From positions 1 to 64,000 of the forward strand of contig NZ_JASHJI010000009.1 in assembly GCF_030733265.1 (NCBI RefSeq): DNA of 64,000 nt, written 5' to 3'. Under the pieces are notes generated by a model. That model was given only the letters and a program-made list of their open reading frames with translations, had not been told where the DNA came from and did no database searches. Positions 46,662-58,624 of the stretch are shown in pieces. Origin of the DNA: Roseibium sp. MMSF_3412 (GTDB taxonomy: Bacteria; Pseudomonadota; Alphaproteobacteria; Rhizobiales; Stappiaceae). Positions within the stretch are counted from its first letter, which is position 1. Every line of letters starts with the position of its first letter. Made by a program: the position numbers and the translations under genes.

Positions 46662-46712
46662 GTTTGATTTTCCGGTCGTGCCAGCGACACGGGACAAGGA
46701 CCGAGTGGCAAT

Positions 46713-48005
46713 ATGAAAGACGGCGGACGCCTCGCGGCTGCAATTGAAGTCCTGACCGAAGTCGAGAACCGCCACAGGCCGGTTCAGGCCTCTTTGAAGG
46801 ATTGGGGAACATCGCACCGGTTCGCCGGATCTGGCGACCGCACCGCGATCGGCAATCTCGTCTTTGACGCCTTGCGCAACCGGGCATCGCTGGCGGCTCT
46901 TATGAAGGACACCTCCCCGAGGGCTGTTGTGCTGGCCACGTACGCTCTGACCTGGGAAAAAGGACTTGAGGCACTCGCGCAGGTCCTGGAGCAGGACCGG
47001 CATGCGCCGGAACCGCTGACAGCTGGCGAGACTGAGTCTCTGGCGGGCAACGGCGCTGCTGAAATGACGCTCTGGGACCAGGCAGACATTCCCCAGTGGG
47101 TCTGGCCGGAATTCGAAGCCCTTTTCGGCGTCGATGCCGTGCGGGAGGGAAACGCACTTGCAACCCGCGCACCGATTGATCTTCGGGTCAACACGCTGAA
47201 GGCGGACCGGGACAAGGTGCTGAAGCGAATCTCCCATACCGGAGCCGCCGCGACGAAACTTTCACCAATTGGCGCGCGTATCGTTGCGAAGCCCGGACCG
47301 GGACGTCTTCCGCACATCCAGGCCGAAGAAGGATTTCAGAAGGGCTGGTTCGAACTGCAGGACGAGGCCAGTCAACTGGCCGCCAGTTTGGCCCAGGCAA
47401 GGCCGGGCGAACAGGTCCTGGACTACTGCGCCGGTGGCGGCGGCAAAACCCTGGCACTGGCCGCATCGATGCAGAACAAGGGTCAGCTTTATGCCTATGA
47501 CGCGGACCGATTGCGGCTGGCGCCGATCCATGACCGGCTGAAGCGGGCCGGCGTTCGAAACATTCAGGTTAGAGACCCGGCATCGTCCACGCTGGAGGAC
47601 CTGAAAGGCCAGATGGATCTTGTCTTCATCGATGCCCCGTGCACGGGAACAGGCGTTTGGCGCCGCCGGCCGGACTCCAAATGGCGTTTGGCCGAAAAGG
47701 CCCTGGGTGACAGGATAGAGGATCAACGAACCGTTCTTCAGCGGGCACGTGATTACGTCAAAGCGGGCGGCCGTTTGGCCTATGTAACCTGTTCACTGCT
47801 TCCCCAGGAAAATCAGCACCAGATTGACTGGTTCCTGAAGGAAAACGAGGATTTTGAGCTTGTTTCACTGAGTGAAGCCTGGAAGGACCTGTTTCCCGGG
47901 CAGCCTCAGCCCAAATATGCTTCACCCCGAGGCGAGATGCTGTTCACACCAGCCTCGACGGATACTGACGGTTTCTTCGTGGCATTGCTGAAGCGCAGGA
48001 CCTGA
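46713..48005 (+). CDS. RsmB/NOP-family RNA (cytosine-C5)-methyltransferase
   Basis: Methyltransferase of 430 residues. The N-terminal NusB-like region is followed by the Rossmann fold with SAM motif VLDYCAGGGGKTLALAA, the first catalytic cysteine in DAPCTGTGVWRRRPDSKW and the second in VTCSLLPQENQHQ. This two-cysteine pattern is that of Fmu/RsmB, which methylates 16S rRNA C967. In rhizobia this copy lies between guaB and guaA, as here, and is annotated as RsmB family. Whether it acts on C967 is inferred from the family. Confidence 0.92.
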   Translation: MKDGGRLAAAIEVLTEVENRHRPVQASLKDWGTSHRFAGSGDRTAIGNLVFDALRNRASLAALMKDTSPRAVVLATYALTWEKGLEALAQVLEQDRHAPEPLTAGETESLAGNGAAEMTLWDQADIPQWVWPEFEALFGVDAVREGNALATRAPIDLRVNTLKADRDKVLKRISHTGAAATKLSPIGARIVAKPGPGRLPHIQAEEGFQKGWFELQDEASQLAASLAQARPGEQVLDYCAGGGGKTLALAASMQNKGQLYAYDADRLRLAPIHDRLKRAGVRNIQVRDPASSTLEDLKGQMDLVFIDAPCTGTGVWRRRPDSKWRLAEKALGDRIEDQRTVLQRARDYVKAGGRLAYVTCSLLPQENQHQIDWFLKENEDFELVSLSEAWKDLFPGQPQPKYASPRGEMLFTPASTDTDGFFVALLKRRT

Positions 48006-48048
48006 CCGGCCGGGATCCGCGCCGATGGGCGTTTTCAGGCGTAAGGCA

Positions 48049-49251
48049 CTATGTCAGGTCGCGTCGCTGCAGGCCGAGAACGCTCGAGGCGCGCTCGTTA
48101 CCATCCGCGGAAAAGCCTTTTTCATTTGTCTGCCGTGTTTCAACCGCTGCGTCTTGCGCAGAATCGCCCTTCGGAACGGTTTCCTCTGCATGAGCTTGCA
48201 CCGGAGCAGCCCGTCTTTCTGACACCGCGCTCTTGCCCGCAGGAGAGTTGGTCTCTTCGGATCGTGAGGAAGCGAGCGATGCGGCAGAGACCAGCTTCCT
48301 GGCCGTATCGCGCACATGCGCGTCCAAACCCTTGCCGGCGGTAAGGCCCGTCAGGACCGACCTTGCTTCATCGGCATATTTCAAGGCGGCGAGGACGGCC
48401 CCGATCGCGTTGAGCGGATCATGTGCCTCCTTGCCCAGGTCATGCGCCTTCAAGGCATTGTCGAGCGCCTGCACGTGGTGTCCGAGTTTACGGTTCAATA
48501 CGCTCATCCGCACGAGGCAGGACTGCGAAGCGGGATGAAGTTTGAGTGCGGCTTCGGCCGCAAGCAGAGCGTCCTGCAACTCGCCCTTGCCGGCGAGAGC
48601 ATCCGAAAGCAGTTCCAGCGCAAGCGGATCGGTCGGCGCGCTCTCGTTGGCCCTGATGGTAAGCTCAATCACTTCGTCGTAACGCTTGCGCCTGAGCAGC
48701 ACCTCCGAAAGTCCCAGCAAGGCGCCCGGCTGCATCGGGTCGGCCTTCAGCGCCTTTCGGTAGGTCGCGATCGCGGCCGCGCCCTGTCCCGTCTTTGCCT
48801 GCGTTTCACCCTGGAGGGTCAACACGGCGGGAGAGTGCGGCATCAGGGAGGTGAGCCTCTCAACGCTTGGCGAAGCGTCTTCCGCCCGGCCTTCTTTCAG
48901 GCAGACCGTGGCGTGGCCAAAAAGGGCATTCCGGTTGTCGGGTGAACGGTCGAGCACGTCCTGAAAATTCTGTGCCGCGTTTTCGAGGTCGCCGAGCAGA
49001 AGCTGACAGTTTCCCAGGCTCGTGCGCGCATCCAGGTTATCCGGTTCGGTGAAGACGATCCGGCGCAACTGGGACTGTGCTTCTTCAAGATATCCGGCCT
49101 GCAGGAGCGCGGCGGCGGCGCGATAGGCGATTTCCGTGTCCTGTGGAGACATTTCCTGTGCCCGCAGATACGACACCAGCGCCTTGTCGAGTTCACCGGA
49201 TTTCTCCAGCGCAAGGCCTTCTTCGAATGCTGATCTTGCATTTGCGGTCAT
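48049..49251 (-). CDS. Tetratricopeptide-repeat protein
   Basis: Protein of 400 residues made of about eight TPR units (repeats such as AFEEGLALEKSGELDKALVSYLRAQ, EIAYRAAAALLQAGYLEEAQSQL and DARTSLGNCQLLLGDLENAAQNFQDVL) over residues 1-300. A low-complexity tail rich in Ser, Glu and Ala fills the last 80 residues. There is no signal peptide or catalytic domain, so it probably acts as a protein-interaction scaffold. ATG 49251 is preferred to the TTG at 49293. It lies convergent with the RsmB-type gene and divergent from guaA; no specific function can be assigned. Confidence 0.8.
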   Translation of the reverse strand: MTANARSAFEEGLALEKSGELDKALVSYLRAQEMSPQDTEIAYRAAAALLQAGYLEEAQSQLRRIVFTEPDNLDARTSLGNCQLLLGDLENAAQNFQDVLDRSPDNRNALFGHATVCLKEGRAEDASPSVERLTSLMPHSPAVLTLQGETQAKTGQGAAAIATYRKALKADPMQPGALLGLSEVLLRRKRYDEVIELTIRANESAPTDPLALELLSDALAGKGELQDALLAAEAALKLHPASQSCLVRMSVLNRKLGHHVQALDNALKAHDLGKEAHDPLNAIGAVLAALKYADEARSVLTGLTAGKGLDAHVRDTARKLVSAASLASSRSEETNSPAGKSAVSERRAAPVQAHAEETVPKGDSAQDAAVETRQTNEKGFSADGNERASSVLGLQRRDLT

Positions 49252-49484
49252 TTGGTTTCCGAGCTGTGAGGGTCGGCTCTTGGCTGACTTCAAGAAACCG
49301 CATTAAAAAATGTTCTGCAGAGCTTAGTTGACCGACATCGCAAGGGTCAAAACGGAAATTCCTCCGTACACAGGCTTGTCGCATTCCGGGCAACGATTTG
49401 TGCGGGTTCGAAAAAGATGTGCGACAACACCGATGCCGACGAATCCGGGTTCTCATTCCCGGAGAGACCGGTTAGAAGCTGGCC

Positions 49485-51041
49485 ATGACACATCACGACC
49501 GCCTCCTCATCATCGATTTCGGCTCCCAGGTGACGCAGCTGATCGCGCGGCGCTTGCGAGAGCTCAACGTCTATTGCGAAATTCACCCGTTTCAGAACGT
49601 GACCGACGGGTTCCTGACGGAATTCGCGCCGAAAGCGGTTATCTTTTCCGGCGGCCCTTCCTCGGTGTTCGCAGACGGTGCCCCGATGCCACCGGAGAGC
49701 GTTTTCAAACTGGGCATCCCGATCCTTGGTATCTGCTACGGACAGCAGGTGATGATGCATTGTCTCGGCGGAAAGGTCGAAAGAGGTCACGGCACTGCCG
49801 AGTTCGGGCGCGCCTATGTAACGCCCACCCGGACACGATTGTCTTTGCTCGATGGCTGGTTCGATGCAGACAAGGAACAGGTCTGGATGAGCCACGGTGA
49901 TCATGTCAGTGAAATCGCTCCGGGTTTCGACGTCTACGGGACCTCGCCCAACGCGCCTTTCGCCATCACCGCCGATACCGGCCGGAATTTTTTCGCGGTC
50001 CAGTTCCATCCGGAGGTTCACCACACACCGAACGGCAAGAAGCTCTATGAAAATTTCGTTCGGATTGCGGGCTTCAAGGGCGACTGGACCATGGGAGCCT
50101 ATCGCGATGATGCCATTGCGAAGATCCGCGAGCAGGTGGGTGACAAGAAGGTCATTTGCGGCCTCTCGGGAGGCGTCGACAGTTCGGTCGCCGCGGTTCT
50201 GATCCACGAGGCGATTGGCGATCAACTGACCTGCGTCTTTGTCGACCACGGCCTCCTGCGCCTGAACGAGGCTAGCGAAGTTGTCACCATGTTCCGGGAC
50301 AACTACAATATTCCGCTGATTCACGCCGATGAATCCGATCTGTTTCTCAACGAACTGGAGGGTGTTTCCGACCCGGAACAGAAGCGCAAGACGATCGGCA
50401 AGCTGTTCATCGACGTCTTTCAGAAATACGCCAATGAGATCGAGGGTGCGGAATTCCTTGCGCAGGGAACCCTGTATCCGGATGTGATTGAAAGCGTCAG
50501 CTTCTCGGGCGGTCCGTCCGTGACCATCAAATCGCACCATAATGTGGGCGGTCTTCCGGAGAAAATGGGCCTGAAACTCGTTGAGCCGCTGCGCGAACTT
50601 TTCAAGGATGAGGTGAGGGAACTCGGCCGCGAACTCGGCCTGCCGGAAAGCTTCATCGGGCGTCATCCGTTCCCCGGTCCCGGGCTTGCGATCCGCTGTC
50701 CGGGAGAGATCACACGGGACAAGCTTGAGATCCTGCGCAAGGCCGACGCGGTTTACATCGATCAGATCCGCAAACACGGGCTCTATGATGAGATCTGGCA
50801 GGCATTCGTCGCCATTCTTCCGGTCCGGACCGTGGGCGTCATGGGAGACTACCGGACCTATGATTACGCTTGCGCGCTCAGGGCCGTGACTTCCGTGGAT
50901 GGCATGACAGCGGATTACTATCCCTTCACGCACGAGTTCCTGGGCGAGACTGCGACCCGGATCATCAACGAAGTGCAGGGCATCAACAGGGTTACCTACG
51001 ACATCACATCCAAACCTCCCGGCACCATCGAATGGGAGTGA
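49485..51041 (+). CDS. guaA: GMP synthase (glutamine-hydrolysing)
   Basis: Enzyme of 518 residues converting XMP to GMP using glutamine and ATP. The glutamine amidotransferase domain has nucleophile C84 in GICYGQQ and H175/E177 in FHPEVHH. The ATP-pyrophosphatase domain carries the PP-loop SGGVDSS at 228-234, and the dimerisation domain ends at the conserved [12 protein letters not shown] 49485 gives the usual N-terminus ([18 protein letters not shown]). All catalytic residues are present. Confidence 0.97.
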   Translation: MTHHDRLLIIDFGSQVTQLIARRLRELNVYCEIHPFQNVTDGFLTEFAPKAVIFSGGPSSVFADGAPMPPESVFKLGIPILGICYGQQVMMHCLGGKVERGHGTAEFGRAYVTPTRTRLSLLDGWFDADKEQVWMSHGDHVSEIAPGFDVYGTSPNAPFAITADTGRNFFAVQFHPEVHHTPNGKKLYENFVRIAGFKGDWTMGAYRDDAIAKIREQVGDKKVICGLSGGVDSSVAAVLIHEAIGDQLTCVFVDHGLLRLNEASEVVTMFRDNYNIPLIHADESDLFLNELEGVSDPEQKRKTIGKLFIDVFQKYANEIEGAEFLAQGTLYPDVIESVSFSGGPSVTIKSHHNVGGLPEKMGLKLVEPLRELFKDEVRELGRELGLPESFIGRHPFPGPGLAIRCPGEITRDKLEILRKADAVYIDQIRKHGLYDEIWQAFVAILPVRTVGVMGDYRTYDYACALRAVTSVDGMTADYYPFTHEFLGETATRIINEVQGINRVTYDITSKPPGTIEWE

Positions 51042-51103
51042 GGACACGGCGTGTCCGTGATTTGCGACAGCATTGAGCACCCGCCCGGAGCGTCCAACGG
51101 GAA

Positions 51104-51643
51104 ATGGCAATGAAACCTCCACCGGATTTGTCCGCGAATTGCGAAAGCTGTGCAGCGCTTTGCTGCGTTGTTTTCGCGTTCGACAAGTCGGATTCATTCG
51201 GAATTGACAAGGCGGCCTGCGAAGTTTGCCCGAACCTGGACGAGAGCGACCACTGCCGCATCTTCGACGATCGCCTGGAAATGGGTTTCGGGGGCTGTAT
51301 TGCGTATGACTGCCATGGAGCCGGCCAGCGTGTGACACGCGAAGTCTTCAACGGAAGGCACTGGCGCGAAGATCCCGCGCTCAAGGAGCGCATGGGCGCG
51401 GCCTTGTCGGTCATGCGCCGGGTTCATGAATTGCTCTTGTTGCTCCGCTCAACGAAGAGCTTTGTGCTTTCGGCTGAGGAAAGCAACACGCTCCGCGGCC
51501 TCGAAGACGTGTTGAATCCCGACAGGATGTGGACCGAAAAGACGCTCCAGGCATTCCCGATCCTTAAGGTCAGCACTGAAGTTTATGCCTTCTTGCGGTC
51601 GTTGAAGCATCACGCCGGTTCCCTGACTACCGCGCGCACCTGA
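51104..51643 (+). CDS. Cysteine-rich protein, possible metal- or Fe-S-binding
   Basis: Protein of 179 residues with nine cysteines in the first 70 (C13, C16, C20, C21, C39, C42, C51, C65, C70) and few afterwards. The C-x2-C-x3-CC and C-x2-C spacing recalls YkgJ-type cysteine-cluster proteins and suggests metal binding. Residues 75-179 look helical and carry no known domain. ATG 51110 is an alternative start. It follows guaA by 62 bases and its 3-prime end overlaps the convergent DksA-type gene by 17 bases. Function unknown. Confidence 0.65.
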   Translation: MAMKPPPDLSANCESCAALCCVVFAFDKSDSFGIDKAACEVCPNLDESDHCRIFDDRLEMGFGGCIAYDCHGAGQRVTREVFNGRHWREDPALKERMGAALSVMRRVHELLLLLRSTKSFVLSAEESNTLRGLEDVLNPDRMWTEKTLQAFPILKVSTEVYAFLRSLKHHAGSLTTART

Positions 51644-51959
51644 TACAGAAGGCGGCAGCCGGATCGACTTCCAGCCGCTTTTCGGCGATTTCCTCACCAC
51701 ATTCGACACAGTCCCCGTATTCCCCGGCATCCAGCCGGTGAAGCGCAGCCGAGATCTTCTGGATATCGGCCCGCCTTTGTCTCTCTGAGGCCTGCGCCAT
51801 CGCCTGGCCCTGCAGTGCATCCATGCGCGACAGACGACCGACCGATTGCTGATCCAGCGTCACGGGCGCACGCGCTTCCTCCGAGATGTCACTATAGGCT
51901 TCCAGCTCGATTTTCATCGCCGTCAGCTTTTTGCGGACAAGGTCTTCGTCAATCGGCAT
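51627..51959 (-). CDS. DksA/TraR-type C4 zinc-finger protein
   Basis: Protein of 110 residues. A helical coiled-coil-like N-terminal part (residues 5-75) is followed by a C4 zinc finger (C84-x2-C87...C105-x2-C108) with the family pattern GDCVECGEEIAEKRLEVDPAA. Members bind in the secondary channel of RNA polymerase. It is shorter than DksA (about 150 residues) and lacks the DxxDxA tip of the coiled coil, so it belongs to the short DksA/TraR-like group found in rhizobia. ATG 51959 gives the normal length. The function of short forms is not well known. Confidence 0.88.
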   Translation of the reverse strand: MPIDEDLVRKKLTAMKIELEAYSDISEEARAPVTLDQQSVGRLSRMDALQGQAMAQASERQRRADIQKISAALHRLDAGEYGDCVECGEEIAEKRLEVDPAAAFCIRCAR

Positions 51960-52107
51960 GGGATCCTCCACGTGCCAGCATGAAGACTTCGGGCAAAAGC
52001 TGCAAGCGCCGGCCATTCCAGCCAGGTAATCGTGGATGACGCACTCGTGACTTTGTGCCTGAAACCGGAATTTGCAAGTATGGCGCGTCCTGCGTGGGAG
52101 TTCAGAA

Positions 52108-52485
52108 ATGCCGTTTCGAAAACTGGGTTTGTTTGGCGCAAAAGTTCTTGTTGCTGCGTCATGTGTGATCCCGGCGAATGCCGGGGATGTGGAAATTGTC
52201 GACGCGACGGCGCGTCAGTCAGGAAGCAGCTGGACTTTCTCCGTGACGCTGAAACACGGCGACACCGGGTGGGATCACTATGCCGATCTGTGGCAGGTAT
52301 TCACGCCGGACGGACAACTTCTCGGAGAGCGTATCCTGTTGCATCCGCATGTCGAGGAACAGCCGTTTACGCGATCGCTGTCCGGCGTTGAAATACCCGA
52401 CGAAGTCGAAGAGGTGGTTATTCGCGCCCGCGACAGCGTTCACGGCGTTGCAGAACAGGAATACAGGCTCACCTTGCCACGCTAA
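52108..52485 (+). CDS. Small exported hypothetical protein
   Basis: Protein of 125 residues with a signal peptide (residues 1-25, ending PANAG). The mature part is predicted by eye to be a beta-sandwich: VEIVDATARQSGSSWTFSVTLKHGDTGWDHYADLW and TRSLSGVEIPDEVEEVVIRARDSVHG, alternating strands with no cysteines. I do not recognise a named family. ATG 52108 has GGGAG upstream; another frame covering 52032-52391 is a shadow. It ends with a 4-base overlap with convergent marC. Confidence 0.72.
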   Translation: MPFRKLGLFGAKVLVAASCVIPANAGDVEIVDATARQSGSSWTFSVTLKHGDTGWDHYADLWQVFTPDGQLLGERILLHPHVEEQPFTRSLSGVEIPDEVEEVVIRARDSVHGVAEQEYRLTLPR

Positions 52486-53117
52486 CGGTCAAGGAGAACC
52501 AGCACGCCATCGGCAACGAACTGCACGGAAAGTGCAGCCAGAAGAACACCGAGAAGGCGCGTGATGACGAGCTGCGCCGTTTCCCCGAGAAGCCGTTCCA
52601 GCCTGTCCGCCAGCAAGAACGCGCCGAGGCAGCTCAAAAGGATCACCGCAATGACGCCGCCGAGGCCCGCATAGGCAACCGTATCGGGTGCCTGGCTCGA
52701 AAGCAGGATAATGGCCGAGATGGTCGCGGGCCCGGAGATGAGCGGAATTGCGAGCGGGAAGATGGCGACTTCGTTGACCGTTCCGTGGTGCCCCTGGGAT
52801 TCGACCGCTTTCTCCGCTGTTTCCGCCTTTCGCTCCTGTCTCTTGCCGAAGACCATCTCGATCGCGATGAGAAACAGGAGAATGCCGCCGGCCACGCGGA
52901 ATGCCGATACAGAAATGCCGAGAACGTTCAGAACGGTCTGTCCGGAAGCGTAAAAGATCAACAGGATTCCTGCAGCCGTAGCAGTTGCCCTTATCGCCAC
53001 CTTGCGCCGATCTGACGCGCTCATTCCGGCGGTCACGGCAAGAAACATCGGAGCAAGACCGACCGGGTCGATCGTCACGAACAACATGGCAAACGCGTTG
53101 ATGAAATAGTCCAGCAT
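52482..53117 (-). CDS. MarC-family integral membrane protein
   Basis: Inner-membrane protein of 211 residues with six transmembrane helices. The opening FINAFAMLFVTIDPVGLAPMFLAVTAGM and the later IPLAIPLISGPATISAIILLSS are family hallmarks (UPF0056). The physiological role of MarC proteins is not established; the old link to multiple antibiotic resistance was withdrawn. It lies upstream of gyrA on the opposite strand, an arrangement common in rhizobia. Confidence 0.92.
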   Translation of the reverse strand: MLDYFINAFAMLFVTIDPVGLAPMFLAVTAGMSASDRRKVAIRATATAAGILLIFYASGQTVLNVLGISVSAFRVAGGILLFLIAIEMVFGKRQERKAETAEKAVESQGHHGTVNEVAIFPLAIPLISGPATISAIILLSSQAPDTVAYAGLGGVIAVILLSCLGAFLLADRLERLLGETAQLVITRLLGVLLAALSVQFVADGVLVLLDR

Positions 53118-53281
53118 TCGCAGCCTCCGATGCAGAATTGAGGGCCAGGATTCGGCCTTGTTACAGGGGATTTGGCATCACTTCGAGTGGCTGCATGAAA
53201 ATCATTTTTGCTGCCTGTGAATATGCTTCGTACACCATTGAAAAATATGATGAAAACCTATTACGAAAAAGCGCGGCAGAT

Positions 53282-53310
53282 TTGGCCCGTGCCCTTGAAT
53301 CGGCTATAAA
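53282..53310 (+). promoter_or_regulatory. Probable gyrA promoter
   Basis: TTGGCC (53282-53287), a 17-base spacer and TATAAA (53305-53310) form a sigma-70-like promoter 21 bases before the gyrA ATG. The intergenic DNA around it is AT-rich. Gyrase genes are usually supercoiling-controlled, which the sequence cannot show. Confidence 0.45.
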
Positions 53311-53331
53311 TGACGCAGCTATAACAATGAA

Positions 53332-56172
<2,841 letters not shown>

Positions 56173-56198
56173 CGCGCAAAACCGGATGTTCAAACGAC

Positions 56199-56231
56199 AA
56201 CAGCGGCCAGGGTGGAACCTGCGCCGCTGTT
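56199..56231 (+). terminator. Hairpin after gyrA, likely terminator
   Basis: Perfect 9-base arms AACAGCGGC (56199-56207) and GCCGCTGTT (56223-56231) with a 15-base loop, 27 bases after the gyrA stop, before a convergent gene. The tail is only mildly U-rich, so termination may need Rho or the hairpin may serve as an mRNA end. Confidence 0.45.
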
Positions 56232-56269
56232 TGCCGTTCGGGGGAGAAAACTGGGAGGTATTTTAAGAT

Positions 56270-56689
56270 TTAGTTCGTGGTCGGGTAGCGTGCCAGGATC
56301 GTCTGGTTTGCAGTCGGTGCCTTCTGTTCAACAGTAACAAAGGAAACGTTGCGAACCTTCGAAGCGCCTGTCAGCGATGCGGCACATTCTTCGCTCCACG
56401 CGCCCCATGCCTGGGAGGTGCAGTTTTCGGAAACTGTGGAAGCGGCAATCCGGTCCGTCTTGGTCGCGGAAAGGCCCTGTGTCGCGAGGCTCGTCAGGTT
56501 GTCAGCCTGAGAGGCGTTGCTCGGATACAGGCTCATCATGCCTGCGGCAACCATCGTCAGCAGCGCGAGTGCGAACACTGCTGCCATCTTGAACTGGACG
56601 GACACGTCCGCCGCTTTGCCCTGAAATGCAAACGATGCGCCCGCTTTGTTCGAAACGGTTGCGCCTTGTGTAACGTAGCTCCTCATCAT
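56270..56689 (-). CDS. Small membrane-anchored hypothetical protein
   Basis: Protein of 139 residues with one transmembrane helix (about residues 35-53, MAAVFALALLTMVAAGMMSLY) after a hydrophilic N-terminus of 34 residues. The rest is Ser/Thr/Ala-rich with three cysteines at most, two of them in SENCTSQAWGAWSEEC, a stretch that could form a disulfide outside the membrane. AGGAG precedes the start. I do not recognise a family. It is convergent with gyrA and divergent from coaD. Confidence 0.65.
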   Translation of the reverse strand: MMRSYVTQGATVSNKAGASFAFQGKAADVSVQFKMAAVFALALLTMVAAGMMSLYPSNASQADNLTSLATQGLSATKTDRIAASTVSENCTSQAWGAWSEECAASLTGASKVRNVSFVTVEQKAPTANQTILARYPTTN

Positions 56690-56847
56690 CCTGGCTCCTG
56701 CTCACGCCTTGTTTGTGATGAAGACACCTTGGACCATTGCGGAAAAGTCTTATGTGACGGCAATCACAAAAAGTGCCTCAATTGGAAAAAAGCTGATTTT
56801 GTGGGTTTTTCTTGTGACGTGCCTGTTGGCGGAGTATGGAGATGGCC

Positions 56848-57354
56848 ATGACACGTATCGCGCTTTATCCGGGGTCCTTCGATCCCGTCACCAATGGCCA
56901 TATGGACATATTGCGTCAGTCTCTCGCCCTGGCGGACAAGGTCGTTGTCGCCATCGGCATTCATCCTGGAAAAAAGCCGCTTTTTTCTTTAGAGGAACGG
57001 CAGAACCTTATCCACGCATCTGCCAGGGCTGAATTTACCAGGGAAGAAGCCGCGCGCATTGATGTGATTTCGTTTTCTAACCTGGTCATCAAGACGGCGC
57101 GCGAACAGGGCGCAACCTGTCTGGTGCGCGGACTGAGAGACGGCACCGATCTGGATTATGAAATGCAGATGGCCGGCATGAACGGCACGTTGGAACCGAA
57201 CATAAAGACAGTGTTTCTGCCGGCATCGCCCACTGTGCGCCACATCACCGCCACCTTGGTCAGGCAAATCGCGAAAATGGGCGGCGAAATTTCAGAATTT
57301 GTGCCGGAACCGGTCGTATCGCCGCTTCGGCGCGTAACAAGTCCGCAAAGTTGA
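56848..57354 (+). CDS. coaD: Phosphopantetheine adenylyltransferase
   Basis: Enzyme of 168 residues that transfers AMP to 4-phosphopantetheine in coenzyme A synthesis. The nucleotidyltransferase motif TNGHMD with the preceding YPGSFDP is intact, and the second conserved segment [19 protein letters not shown] follows. ATG 56848 is preferred because GGAG lies just before it; ATGs at 56836 and 56842 are in frame. It opens the coaD-cyclophilin-cyclophilin-queA-tgt series. Confidence 0.95.
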   Translation: MTRIALYPGSFDPVTNGHMDILRQSLALADKVVVAIGIHPGKKPLFSLEERQNLIHASARAEFTREEAARIDVISFSNLVIKTAREQGATCLVRGLRDGTDLDYEMQMAGMNGTLEPNIKTVFLPASPTVRHITATLVRQIAKMGGEISEFVPEPVVSPLRRVTSPQS

Positions 57355-57390
57355 TTCCAGTTTCCCAGACCTGAACTTTAGGAGCTTCCA

Positions 57391-57930
57391 GTGTCACGTC
57401 TTTTCGCAGTTTTCGCCGTATTGGCGTCTATCGCATTCCTTCCGGCCATGGCCAATGCGCAGGCCAAAGATCCTGAAAATACGCTGTTTCTCGACCTCAA
57501 GGATGGTCGCGTCACCATTCAGCTGCGCCCTGACCTGGCTCCACAGCATGTTGAGCGGATCAAGAAACTCACCCGCGAAGGCTTTTACGACGGTATCGTG
57601 TTTCACCGTGTGATTGACGGGTTCATGGCACAGACTGGCGATCCGACGGGCACCGGCAGCGGCGGCTCGAAAGAACCTGACCTGGCCGCGGAATTCACCA
57701 ATGCACCATTCCGAAGAGGCACGCTCGGCATGGCCCGCGCCGCCAGCCCGAACAGTGCCAATTCCCAGTTTTTCATCATGTTCAATGACGGCGACTGGTT
57801 GAACGGCAAATATACGGTGTTCGGCGAAGTCGTTGACGGGATGCAATTTATCGACAATATCACGCGCGGTGAACCGCCTGCGAATCCCGACAAGATCGTC
57901 AAGATGCAAGTTGCTGCAGACGCGCAATAA
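57391..57930 (+). CDS. Cyclophilin-type peptidyl-prolyl isomerase, exported
   Basis: Periplasmic PPIase of 179 residues. A signal peptide (about residues 1-24, MANAQA cleavage) precedes the cyclophilin fold with GIVFHRVIDGFMAQTGDPTGTGSGGS, ARAASPNSANSQFFIMF and the later INGKYTVFGEVVDGM-type loop. The start is GTG 57391 with AGGAG upstream. It lies 36 bases after coaD and 39 bases before a second cyclophilin gene lacking the signal peptide. Confidence 0.93.
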   Translation: MSRLFAVFAVLASIAFLPAMANAQAKDPENTLFLDLKDGRVTIQLRPDLAPQHVERIKKLTREGFYDGIVFHRVIDGFMAQTGDPTGTGSGGSKEPDLAAEFTNAPFRRGTLGMARAASPNSANSQFFIMFNDGDWLNGKYTVFGEVVDGMQFIDNITRGEPPANPDKIVKMQVAADAQ

Positions 57931-57969
57931 TTCAGAACAAGCCCGACTTAAAGACCCAAGGAGTCAGAC

Positions 57970-58443
57970 ATGGCAGAAATCAAGGATGCCGAGAACACCC
58001 TTCTCATGGAAACGAGCCAGGGACCGATTGTCATCGAAATGAAACCCGACCTCGCACCCGGACATGTCTCCCGGATCAAGGAACTCGTGCGTGAGGGATT
58101 TTATGACGGTATCGTGTTTCACCGGGTGATCGACGGCTTCATGGCGCAGACCGGCTGCCCGCAGGGCACGGGTACCGGCGGTTCGGGTCAGAAACTGAAG
58201 GCCGAGTTCAGCAACCACAAGCATGTTCGTGGAACCTGCTCCATGGCGCGCGCCATGGATCCGAATTCCGGAGACAGCCAGTTTTTCATCTGCTTTACGG
58301 ACGCGCCCTGGCTCGACGGGCAGTACACCGTTTGGGGCGAAGTGGTCGAAGGCATGGACAATGTCGACAAGATCAAGCGCGGCGAACCGGTCGTTGATCC
58401 GGACAACATCGTGTCATTGAAGGTTGCCGCTGACGCGGCCTGA
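57970..58443 (+). CDS. Cyclophilin-type peptidyl-prolyl isomerase, cytoplasmic
   Basis: Cytoplasmic PPIase of 157 residues, closely related to the preceding gene product: GIVFHRVIDGFMAQTGCPQGTGTGGSGQ and AMDPNSGDSQFFICF. The active-site Arg in FHRV and Gln in SQFFICF are present. The absence of a signal peptide separates the two locations. AAGGAG precedes the ATG. Duplication in place is likely. Confidence 0.93.
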   Translation: MAEIKDAENTLLMETSQGPIVIEMKPDLAPGHVSRIKELVREGFYDGIVFHRVIDGFMAQTGCPQGTGTGGSGQKLKAEFSNHKHVRGTCSMARAMDPNSGDSQFFICFTDAPWLDGQYTVWGEVVEGMDNVDKIKRGEPVVDPDNIVSLKVAADAA

Positions 58444-58624
58444 TCATCGCGAAAGACGATTTTTGGCAGCGCGGACCGCTCGTCTGCGCTGCTTTGTTTT
58501 GAGGGCTGTCTGCAGGTTGACCTTGCTACGTCGCAACGCTAAGAGCGCGAACAACGGATGCCGCCAGGCGCGTGAGCAACCGTGACAGCCTGTTTCACCT
58601 GAACACCGGATTGAATTGACCGCC

